A stretch of DNA of 11,490 bases, from positions 1 through 11,490 of the forward strand of contig JAEDMI010000064.1 in the NCBI GenBank assembly GCA_016303085.1. The letters are read 5' to 3'. This document shows positions 1-5,848 of this stretch, in pieces. The translations under genes were made by a program, and so were the position numbers. This DNA is from Acetatifactor sp. GTDB lineage: Bacteria > Bacillota > Clostridia > Lachnospirales > Lachnospiraceae. How positions within the stretch are numbered: position 1 is the stretch's first letter; each line of letters begins with the position of its first letter. Under the pieces are notes generated by a model. That model worked only from the letters and a program-made list of their open reading frames with translations, ran no database searches and was not told where the DNA came from.

Positions 1-98
1 TCAGCACCGTTTATAACGGGCGGCTCTCTCTGGGATTTCCCAAATCCTACTTTTCTCCTCAACGCTTTCTTTCATCGCATGTAACTTATGATTTCTTA

Positions 99-614
99 TC
101 ATAGTACTTTTTCGGGAGAATGTAAAGTCCTTTTTATATAGTCCTCTACTGTATCACGGCTCATTCCCAGCGCTACTGCAAGTTCACCGTACAAACTCTC
201 TTCTGCTATATGGAAATACTTGGAATCCACCGCCGTCACTTTTCTACCCGCCTGCATACGCTTCTGCTTTCTGAGATAAATGGTCTTGATAATTCTTACC
301 CATTCCCTGCAGTTCCCCGTTTTCAAGCATTCCCGGTAAATCTGCTCCGAAAGTTTATCATTCGTTATGGTCAACAGCGGAATATCCGGTATTGCATCAA
401 TCAGTTCCCTGGCCTCTTCCTGTTTCAGCACGCGCCTCATGGATTCCTTCGGAGAATCTACCGGCACGTAAACCGTGCTTCCCGACTGATATATGGGTTT
501 TAAAATGTAGTATTTTCTCTCCTTATCCACACCCGAAATATCCAGAGTTGTAATCTTTTCCACCACACATACGCCTTTGTTTCCGCATACCACGTACTCG
601 CCCGTCTCAAACAC
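99..614 (-). CDS. CarD-like (CdnL/TRCF RID domain) transcriptional regulator
   Basis: Predicted cytoplasmic RNA-polymerase-binding regulator, 171 aa from the chosen GTG start. The N-terminus (MFETGEYVVCGNKGVCVVEK) has the usual opening of the CarD/TRCF RNA-polymerase interaction domain, a small beta barrel that in known family members binds the RNAP beta subunit (about residues 1-60). The rest (about 65-165) is mainly helical, like the DNA-contacting C-terminal domain of CarD. I chose GTG at 614 because family members normally begin with M-[FY]-x-x-G-x-Y-V and because AAAGGAAGG lies 6 nt upstream. An in-frame ATG at 647, with GGAG 5 nt upstream, would add 11 residues (MNEEWKKGRFF) and is the main alternative; the frame stays open to 770, but that part overlaps the upstream terminator. 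The gene has its own predicted promoter. Family assignment is fairly sure; the regulon is unknown. Confidence 0.85.
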   Translation of the reverse strand: MFETGEYVVCGNKGVCVVEKITTLDISGVDKERKYYILKPIYQSGSTVYVPVDSPKESMRRVLKQEEARELIDAIPDIPLLTITNDKLSEQIYRECLKTGNCREWVRIIKTIYLRKQKRMQAGRKVTAVDSKYFHIAEESLYGELAVALGMSRDTVEDYIKRTLHSPEKVL

Positions 615-673
615 AAAAAACCTTCCTTTCTTCCACTCTTCATTCATCTGGTCTCCATAACTGTTATAACCAT

Positions 674-703
674 ATTTTAACAGAGTAAACCCAAAAATGT
701 CAG
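674..703 (-). promoter_or_regulatory. Predicted sigma-A-type promoter of the CarD-like gene
   Basis: Read on the minus strand, CTGACA (698-703) and TAAAAT (674-679) each match the consensus at 5 of 6 positions and are 18 nt apart. Transcription would start near 667, so both the ATG at 647 and the GTG at 614 would lie in the transcript. The site sits between the terminator at 753-780 and the gene, which suggests the gene is transcribed alone. Confidence 0.5.
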
Positions 704-745
704 TAAATTGTGTTATTTTGGATGCTTTTTGTGAAAATTGCGCAT

Positions 746-780
746 AAAAACAGCGCGGCATTTTGTACACAATGCCGCGC
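746..780 (-). terminator. Intrinsic terminator of the cyclophilin gene
   Basis: A perfect 10-bp GC-rich stem, GCGCGGCATT (753-762) with AATGCCGCGC (771-780), encloses an 8-nt loop. On the minus strand it is followed by TGTTTTTATG, giving the U-run of a Rho-independent terminator. It lies 37 nt after the stop of the cyclophilin gene. Confidence 0.85.
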
Positions 781-816
781 CTTCACGATTTTCTGACCAT
801 CAATTGCCTTGAAATA

Positions 817-1455
817 TCAGTCATTCACCTTAATACTTTCAATCACGGGCTGATTTGCCTTCTCCACAGTACCGTTATTATCCGTAACGGGCACTGCTTC
901 ACAAATGGCATCCACAACCTCAATTCCCTCTGTTACATATCCAAAGCAGGCATACTGCCCATCCAGGAAAGTACTGTCCTCATGCACAATAAAAAACTGG
1001 GAGCTTGCGCTGTCATAATTCTGGGCCCGGGCCATGGAAATAGCACCTCTGGTATGGGACAGATTATTTTCCACACCGTTGGCGGAAAACTCTCCCTTGA
1101 TTGTCTCATCGGAACTGCCCATTCCGGTTCCCAACGGGTCACCGCCCTGAATCATAAAACCGTCAATAATACGATGAAAAGTCAGCCCATCATAAAAGCC
1201 CTCCTCCGCCAGCTTGACAAAGTTTGTCACGGAAATGGGCGCCGCATCGGCATCCAGCTCTACGGAAATGGTTCCGTAATCCTTTACCGTTATCTCCACA
1301 TGATGCTTGCCGGACAAAATCTCCGACTGCGCCTCACTGCTTTCCACAACTTCGGTACTTTCCGGTGCTGCCTCGCCGTTGTTATCTTTTCCTCCGCAGC
1401 CTGTCAGCAATGCTACAGTTGCTATCGTCAAAATAAAACTCAATGCTTTTTTCAT
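817..1455 (-). CDS. Cyclophilin-type peptidyl-prolyl cis-trans isomerase, lipoprotein
   Basis: Predicted surface-anchored foldase that isomerises Xaa-Pro bonds in exported proteins, 212 aa. The start MKKALSFILT at 1455 follows a purine-rich site (AAGGGA, about 7 nt) and opens a signal peptide ending in a lipobox, LTGC, with the lipidated cysteine at residue 20. A linker rich in Glu and Ser spans about 21-50. The cyclophilin domain follows (about 52-212), with the catalytic segment FHRIIDGFMIQGGD at 93-106 (R95, F100 and Q103 match cyclophilin A R55, F60 and Q63), SSQFFI at 151-156 and FLDGQYACFG at 163-172. The position of the cyclosporin-contact tryptophan (W121 in CypA) is F163 and that of H126 is Y168. 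The frame continues upstream to 1548, but that part lacks a signal peptide and is probably untranslated. It appears monocistronic, with terminators on both sides. Confidence 0.93.
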   Translation of the reverse strand: MKKALSFILTIATVALLTGCGGKDNNGEAAPESTEVVESSEAQSEILSGKHHVEITVKDYGTISVELDADAAPISVTNFVKLAEEGFYDGLTFHRIIDGFMIQGGDPLGTGMGSSDETIKGEFSANGVENNLSHTRGAISMARAQNYDSASSQFFIVHEDSTFLDGQYACFGYVTEGIEVVDAICEAVPVTDNNGTVEKANQPVIESIKVND

Positions 1456-1539
1456 TTTTGTTCCCTTACCTTTCCTTCTTGAACCTTTCCGCAACAGTTT
1501 TTCCAAGCGGTAACAGACCCGGATATTATTTGTGCCGCA

Positions 1540-1587
1540 TAAAAACAATGACCCATGACGGGCATCACACCGTCACCGGGTCATTGT
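1540..1587 (-). terminator. Intrinsic terminator of the DUF6033 gene
   Basis: A long hairpin: ACAATGACCC (1545-1554) pairs with GGGTCATTGT (1578-1587), and inside it TGACGG (1556-1561) pairs with CCGTCA (1570-1575), with a small internal loop between the two stems. On the minus strand the stem is followed by TTTTTATG. It lies 75 nt past the stop of the DUF6033 gene and upstream of the cyclophilin gene. Confidence 0.8.
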
Positions 1588-1662
1588 ACCAAAACTCTTT
1601 GGTTTTTACAATAATGTTCACATAAATTTCACAGCCATTCAGCCATACTTCCGGCTGTCCGA

Positions 1663-2403
1663 TTATGCTGTAAAATCGAAATGGCTTCCTGCGGGAGTAT
1701 CGTTTTGTTCCCGCACCTGATTCCAATCCAGCTGTTTTATTTTTTCAGAAAGTTCCTCCACGGAATCTGCATAGATTACGGTCCGTTTGTATTTTTTCTG
1801 TCCAAACGCCCTGTTCACCACATCCGCAGATTCTTCTGCCTTTTCCCGCTCCGCTTTCTTCTCCGCCTCAGCTTTCTCTTCCCTGCGGTTTTCCCGTTGC
1901 TTTTCGATGCGGTCCCGCTGCTTCGCGTTGGTCTTTTCCAACTCTGCAAAGTAGGAAATTCCGCCGTCATCGCCGATTGCGATACCGATACGTTTGACAG
2001 CCTCTCCGCTTTCACCCAGCTGTTCTTTCATTTCGCCAAGCTTGGCCAGCGCATTATCTAAAGTCTGCAAATTCTGCTTCTTATAATCCTCATCCGCCGC
2101 CATCTTCTCCAGTTCGTCCGGAGCCAGCAGGACACTGAACTCTCCCGTTCCTCTTGCCAGATAGGCTGCCGCCTCTTCATCAGTCTCATAGTCAGCCACA
2201 ATGAAATCCATGTTACTGTAAGTCTTTTTCAACTCTTTCAGCAGATTTTTTGCCTCAGTGCTTAAGTTTACCTTATCACCTGTCTTTGACGCGGTATCGA
2301 TTCCCTTTGCATCCGTCTTTTCGGAATCCTTTACATTCCTTGCCGTTTTATTCTGCTGGTAGATGCTGTTGCCGTACGCACTGTAGTTTCCGATTTTTTC
2401 CAT
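1663..2403 (-). CDS. DUF6033 family protein, function unknown
   Basis: A soluble protein of 246 aa with no signal peptide or membrane segment. I recognise it as DUF6033-like from memory, from the opening MEKIGNYSAYGNSIYQQNK, the segment VNLSTEAKNLLKELKK (45-60) and NMDFIVADYETDEEAAAYLA (64-83). Residues about 155-195 form a strongly charged Lys/Arg/Glu helix, probably a coiled coil. The tail holds a short conserved-looking block (YKRTVIYADSVEELSEKIKQ, 205-224). The start at 2403 is chosen because GGAGGG lies 7 nt upstream and the protein then begins at the typical family opening. The frame stays open upstream to an ATG at 2571, which has no Shine-Dalgarno site; that would add 56 residues containing a CPEC motif. 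The gene ends at a strong terminator. No function can be assigned. Confidence 0.75.
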   Translation of the reverse strand: MEKIGNYSAYGNSIYQQNKTARNVKDSEKTDAKGIDTASKTGDKVNLSTEAKNLLKELKKTYSNMDFIVADYETDEEAAAYLARGTGEFSVLLAPDELEKMAADEDYKKQNLQTLDNALAKLGEMKEQLGESGEAVKRIGIAIGDDGGISYFAELEKTNAKQRDRIEKQRENRREEKAEAEKKAEREKAEESADVVNRAFGQKKYKRTVIYADSVEELSEKIKQLDWNQVREQNDTPAGSHFDFTA

Positions 2404-2631
2404 GTTTTTGCCCTCCATAGCATTTTGTCGCACACCGGCGCTCAGACATTCCGGGCAGCGCACTTCCTTTTGCGCTGCCTGGTGAAGTTTCAAATCTTTG
2501 GCGAGATTTCTTTGAGCCATGCGATTCTCTTCACGCTTTGCTTTTATGTCATATATTTCGGCATGATTCATGGAAAATTAACCCCGTCACCGGCAATTTC
2601 AGGCCTCCGTCTATCTCCTGAAACAGTGAAA

Positions 2632-3450
2632 TTACATTCTCTCTTCTTCCTGAAAAGGCTTGCAATCCTTCAGCGCATTGTGCAGATTTGCAAACAGCTC
2701 CTCATATCTTGCTCCGCCCTGTACGCTCACCACCGTAGCATAGAGGGACAGGGGAATCTGTCTGTCCTCATAGGCAAATGTGGTGCCGTTCCCGGCAATA
2801 ATTCTCTCTGCAATCTGCTCTGCATAAGCCCTGTCATTGCCGGCGGTGAGTACACAGAACTCGTCTCCTCCGATACGGAACACCACATCCTCCTCGCCGG
2901 ATGCTGCGGTCATGCGCCGCATCTGCTCCAAAATCGCCAAATCTCCCGCCTTTCTGGAAATTGCGTTAATAGAAAGCATACTCTTTATATCGCAGCAGAT
3001 AAAATAACAATCCTTTCTCTCCTGAAACAAATCGTACAATTCACTGATATCAACATGTCTTCTCTGCATAATGTAATCGTCTCCCTCCTCCGGGGGTGCT
3101 TTCAACCTCGGAAACAATTCAGTATATTTCGCCCTGCGAAATTCTGATGGTTTACAGTTCCAAATCTGTTCAAACGCACGTGCAAAGGATTCGTGTGTAC
3201 TGTAGCCATATTCAAGGGCAATGTCCAAAATAGGAATTTCCGGATTATCTGACAATTTTCTTGCCGCCAGCATCATCCTCCTGCGGATCACATACTCATG
3301 AATACTCAGGCCATTCACACAGCGAAACATTTTTTCAAGGGTAGACTTTGAGCAGAAACAGGCTGCCGCCACATCCTCTGTCTTTATGTCATCGCTCAGA
3401 TGATTTTCCATATATTCCAGTGATGCCACCAGCAATTCTATGTTCTGCAT
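2632..3450 (-). CDS. AraC-type HTH and GGDEF domain fusion regulator
   Basis: A predicted cytoplasmic protein of 272 aa joining DNA binding to a diguanylate-cyclase-like domain. Residues about 5-105 are an AraC/XylS domain with two helix-turn-helix units (about 24-45 and 72-100, including YGYSTHESFARAFEQIWNC). The linker is about 106-145. Residues about 147-265 form a short GGDEF domain: CDIKSMLSIN (153-162) keeps the first metal Asp and the substrate-contact Asn but has Lys where the usual DxD second acid sits, AGD is at 168-170, and the signature RIGGDEF (192-198) is intact. The inhibitory RxxD site is absent (GEED, 185-188). GGDEF proteins make c-di-GMP from two GTP; whether this one is active or only binds nucleotide is unclear. 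The start at 3450 follows AAAGGGGG. The next gene, DUF6033, lies 228 nt away without an obvious terminator between, so cotranscription is possible. Confidence 0.88.
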   Translation of the reverse strand: MQNIELLVASLEYMENHLSDDIKTEDVAAACFCSKSTLEKMFRCVNGLSIHEYVIRRRMMLAARKLSDNPEIPILDIALEYGYSTHESFARAFEQIWNCKPSEFRRAKYTELFPRLKAPPEEGDDYIMQRRHVDISELYDLFQERKDCYFICCDIKSMLSINAISRKAGDLAILEQMRRMTAASGEEDVVFRIGGDEFCVLTAGNDRAYAEQIAERIIAGNGTTFAYEDRQIPLSLYATVVSVQGGARYEELFANLHNALKDCKPFQEEERM

Positions 3451-3481
3451 TTTGTTCCCCCTTTCCCGATATCGTAAGTTC

Positions 3482-3490
3482 ATTGTATCA
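3482..3490 (-). promoter_or_regulatory. Predicted extended -10 promoter of the AraC-GGDEF gene
   Basis: On the minus strand the sequence reads TGATACAAT, an extended -10 element (TGn plus TACAAT), about 30 nt upstream of the ATG at 3450. No good -35 hexamer lies 17 nt upstream, as is usual for extended -10 promoters. Transcription would begin near 3475. An imperfect AGAAA/TTTCT inverted repeat lies just upstream (about 3491-3507) and could be a binding site. Confidence 0.45.
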
Positions 3491-3588
3491 GAAAGATTTT
3501 ATTTCTGTTTGACATTTTGAGTAAACATTGATACTCTGTGTTGCCCTTTCCCTTCTTTGAGAAGCACTTGTTACCGCTTAATGCCCTG

Positions 3589-4779
3589 TTACCATCCGCA
3601 GACAAACATTCCGGCAGACTTATGAATAAAAATGCTTCCCTCCCGTTCTATTTTCTCTTGTAACATCCGTCTAAATTCCTCTCCCCTGCGTTCAAGGATA
3701 CACGGCGCATTTCCCGGATAAGAATACACATAATCATAAATGGCATCCGCGTTGTCTACCAGCAAATCGTTATCCTGCTCCATACGCTCCACCCGGGAGA
3801 AAAATTTTCTCAGCTGTCCTTCTCCATTTTCCAGATGAAACCCCGCTGTGATTGATGTAAACGGCATTTCGAGCCTATCATCAAACTCCCTTACCAGCTC
3901 ATGCAACTCTCTCATATGTGTATTCCCCACTGTGGAACAGCAAAAACAACCCTCCGGCTTCAATGCGGCAGCTATGGCTCCGAGGCAGGCTTCCCTATTC
4001 GCCACATGGTACAGCATGTGATTGGCAATAATGCAGTCATACTCTGCCATGGGAAGCTGAAGCGCATCCCCATCCATCACCCGGTATTCAATACGAATCC
4101 CCTTCTCTGCCAAAAGTCCTTCATATTCTTTTAAGGTGCTTTGGGTCTGCTCCAGCATTCCCTCCGAGCGGTCAGTCAGTGTCAACTGTAGCTTTTCGGG
4201 CAGACGGTAGATATTCTCCCGCCACAGAAGCCCTGTTCCGCAGCCGATTTCCAGTACTTTGCCTCCGGCCTTCAGCGGCAGCCTCTCATACACCCAGTCC
4301 ATCCAGCCCTGCTCTGCAGTACTGTAAGCGTGCAGATTAATTCTCCGCTCCAGATTGACAGAGGTTTCATACTGCTGCTTCACCTTCTCCTCATCCGTCA
4401 GCAGACTCAACAAGCGAATCAGGTAATCCCATCTCTGCGTTTCTCCGCTTTTTTCCATAATTTCAATGGTTTCAATAAGCTCCTCAAGCTGCTTTTTCCG
4501 CTGTAACAGTAATTCCTTTTGTCGGAGCAGCTGTTCATCAAAGCTCATACCGCTCTCGCCCCTCGTCAGTCCTTCAATCTGCTGCAGGGAAAAGCCCAGA
4601 TATTTCAGCATCAATATTTTTTGGAGAGCCACAACCGAATTCCTGTTATAGTAACGATAACCCGCCTCCGAATGAGTCACAGGCTTCAGCAGACCCTTAG
4701 CATCATAGAAACGAATCGTTTTCAGAGAGACCCCCGCCATTTTGGCAATTTCTCCCGCAGTATACATTTTCTCTTCCAT
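3589..4779 (-). CDS. MerR-family HTH fused to a class I SAM-dependent methyltransferase
   Basis: A two-domain protein of 396 aa. Residues about 5-75 are a MerR winged helix (MYTAGEIAKMAGVSLKTIRF, then AGYRYY at 39-44). A dimerisation coiled coil follows (about 83-112). Residues about 150-290 are a Rossmann-fold methyltransferase with motif I VLEIGCGTG (175-183), an acidic second strand LTDRSEGML (201-209), DGDALQLP (236-243) and YDCIIANHMLYH (247-258). The C-terminal 100 residues are of unknown role. MerR proteins usually carry an effector-binding domain there, so the methyltransferase or SAM binding may be the sensor, or the protein may modify a small molecule; that is inference. The start at 4779 has GGAGG 8 nt upstream; ATGs at 4794 and 4767 are in the same frame. 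It has its own MerR-type promoter. Confidence 0.88.
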   Translation of the reverse strand: MEEKMYTAGEIAKMAGVSLKTIRFYDAKGLLKPVTHSEAGYRYYNRNSVVALQKILMLKYLGFSLQQIEGLTRGESGMSFDEQLLRQKELLLQRKKQLEELIETIEIMEKSGETQRWDYLIRLLSLLTDEEKVKQQYETSVNLERRINLHAYSTAEQGWMDWVYERLPLKAGGKVLEIGCGTGLLWRENIYRLPEKLQLTLTDRSEGMLEQTQSTLKEYEGLLAEKGIRIEYRVMDGDALQLPMAEYDCIIANHMLYHVANREACLGAIAAALKPEGCFCCSTVGNTHMRELHELVREFDDRLEMPFTSITAGFHLENGEGQLRKFFSRVERMEQDNDLLVDNADAIYDYVYSYPGNAPCILERRGEEFRRMLQEKIEREGSIFIHKSAGMFVCGW

Positions 4780-4826
4780 CTGATTTTCCTCCATTCCTTA
4801 CTCTTCCGCCTTATGACAGAAACAAT

Positions 4827-4922
4827 CCGCAGTGAAAATACAGTTCCACTCGGCAAGCCAAAACCCCTGATACGGATATCCGCAAAAAGCGCAGATTGAC
4901 ATCAGTGTGCGCACACTGTCAA
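4827..4922 (-). promoter_or_regulatory. Structured 5' leader of the MerR-methyltransferase mRNA
   Basis: Between the predicted start site (near 4927) and the ATG lie about 150 nt with three potential hairpins. The first is TTGAC + AGTGTGC/GCACACT + GTCAA (4896-4922) with a 3-nt bulge; its core AGTGTGCGCACACT is a perfect 14-bp palindrome. The second is the palindrome CGGATATCCG (4873-4882). The third pairs CCG-AGTG with CACT-CGG around a 12-nt loop (4827-4853). None is directly followed by a clean U-run, so a terminator is not indicated. The first palindrome could equally be a DNA operator. It does not resemble a riboswitch class I know. Confidence 0.35.
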
Positions 4923-4933
4923 CCTACGCTTTC

Positions 4934-4964
4934 ATCATAAAGGGTTCCCTTAGGGAAGGGTCAA
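4934..4964 (-). promoter_or_regulatory. MerR-type promoter with 19-bp spacer and central palindrome
   Basis: On the minus strand, TTGACC (4959-4964) and TATGAT (4934-4939) are separated by exactly 19 nt, the overlong spacer that MerR-family activators correct by twisting DNA. The spacer contains TTCCCTAAGGGAA, an odd-centred inverted repeat flanked by CCC/CCC, much like known MerR-family operators. The only MerR gene in the window lies just downstream, so autoregulation is likely. The -35 begins 9 nt after the stop of the upstream transporter gene. Confidence 0.75.
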
Positions 4965-4972
4965 GTACTTTT

Positions 4973-5833
4973 TCACAGAAGCATCAACAGGGTTCCCGCG
5001 ACAATCAATACCAGCCCTGCCATCGCTTTCTTTGACAGCTTTTCATGAAATACCAGCCATGAAAACACAATGGTCACCAGAATACTCAGCTTGTCGATGG
5101 GAACCACCACGCTGGCAAGACCATCCTGAAGTGCCCTGTAATAACAGAGCCAGGATGCACCCGTGGCAAGACCCGACAGGCAGATAAAAAAGAACTCTCC
5201 CTTCGGAATTCCCCGTACATCCCGTCCCTTTCCCGTAGCGAACACCACCACCCAGGCCATCACCAACACCACACCCGTTCGGATGGCGGTTCCGAGATTT
5301 GAGTCAATACCTTGAATGCCCACCTTCCCCAGGATCGCTGTCAGGCTGGCAAACAATGCAGATAAGCAGGCATAGAGCAACCATGCTCTGCTGTTCTTTT
5401 CCTGATGGGATGCTTCTTTTTTGGTAATCATCAGCAACGTTCCCCCACCGATTAACACCATGCAACACACCTTCAGCAGACTGATTTCTTCATGAAGAAA
5501 GATAATGGCAAGCAGCATCGTCAAAACCGTGGAGGACTTATCGATTGGTACCACCTTGTTGATATCTCCCAACTGAAGTGCCCGGAAATAGCAGAGCCAG
5601 GATGCCCCGGTCGCCAGACCCGATAAAATCAGGAACACCCACGTTTTTGCTTCCACCGTTGTCAGTCCGCTCTGCGCACCTGTCAGGAATACCATAATCC
5701 AGGAGAAGATAAGAACTACAATAGTTCTGACGGCTGTGGCCACATTGGAATCCGTGTGCCGGATTCCGCATTTCGCCAGTATGGAAGTCACCCCCGCAAA
5801 CAGTGCCGAGCCAAATGCAAACATTACCCACAT
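4973..5833 (-). CDS. EamA/DMT-superfamily transporter, ten membrane segments
   Basis: An integral membrane protein of 286 aa, almost wholly hydrophobic, with about ten transmembrane helices in two homologous EamA halves (about 3-137 and 152-286). The halves are unusually alike: the 13-residue block LSGLATGASWLCY occurs identically at 70-82 and 219-231, VVPIDK at 94-99 and 243-248, and SALFA...DSN...RT at the start of both. DMT proteins usually export metabolites such as amino acids or nucleosides, but the substrate cannot be read from sequence. The start at 5833 follows AAGGTGA. It lies 15 nt after the HD-hydrolase gene and is almost certainly cotranscribed with it. A link between nucleotide breakdown and export of the product is possible but is inference only. 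Confidence 0.9.
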   Translation of the reverse strand: MWVMFAFGSALFAGVTSILAKCGIRHTDSNVATAVRTIVVLIFSWIMVFLTGAQSGLTTVEAKTWVFLILSGLATGASWLCYFRALQLGDINKVVPIDKSSTVLTMLLAIIFLHEEISLLKVCCMVLIGGGTLLMITKKEASHQEKNSRAWLLYACLSALFASLTAILGKVGIQGIDSNLGTAIRTGVVLVMAWVVVFATGKGRDVRGIPKGEFFFICLSGLATGASWLCYYRALQDGLASVVVPIDKLSILVTIVFSWLVFHEKLSKKAMAGLVLIVAGTLLMLL

Positions 5834-5848
5834 TTTATCACCTTCGTT

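Noticed and set aside
763..1482. Long plus-strand open frame (239 codons) opposite the cyclophilin gene
   Set aside because: It is antisense to a well-supported cyclophilin lipoprotein gene, has no family resemblance and runs through the terminator hairpin.
1588..1603. Small hairpin ACCAAA/TTTGGT followed by T residues on the plus strand
   Set aside because: The stem is only 6 bp and AT-rich, and no plus-strand gene ends here.
2597..2623. Inverted repeat TTTCAGG/CCTGAAA after the AraC-GGDEF gene
   Set aside because: A 7-bp stem with a 13-nt loop and no U-run on the minus strand is not enough to call a terminator.
2425..3147. Plus-strand open frame (240 codons) opposite the AraC-GGDEF and DUF6033 genes
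   Set aside because: Composition is that of an antisense shadow, and it crosses the intergenic gap between two genes with clear domains.
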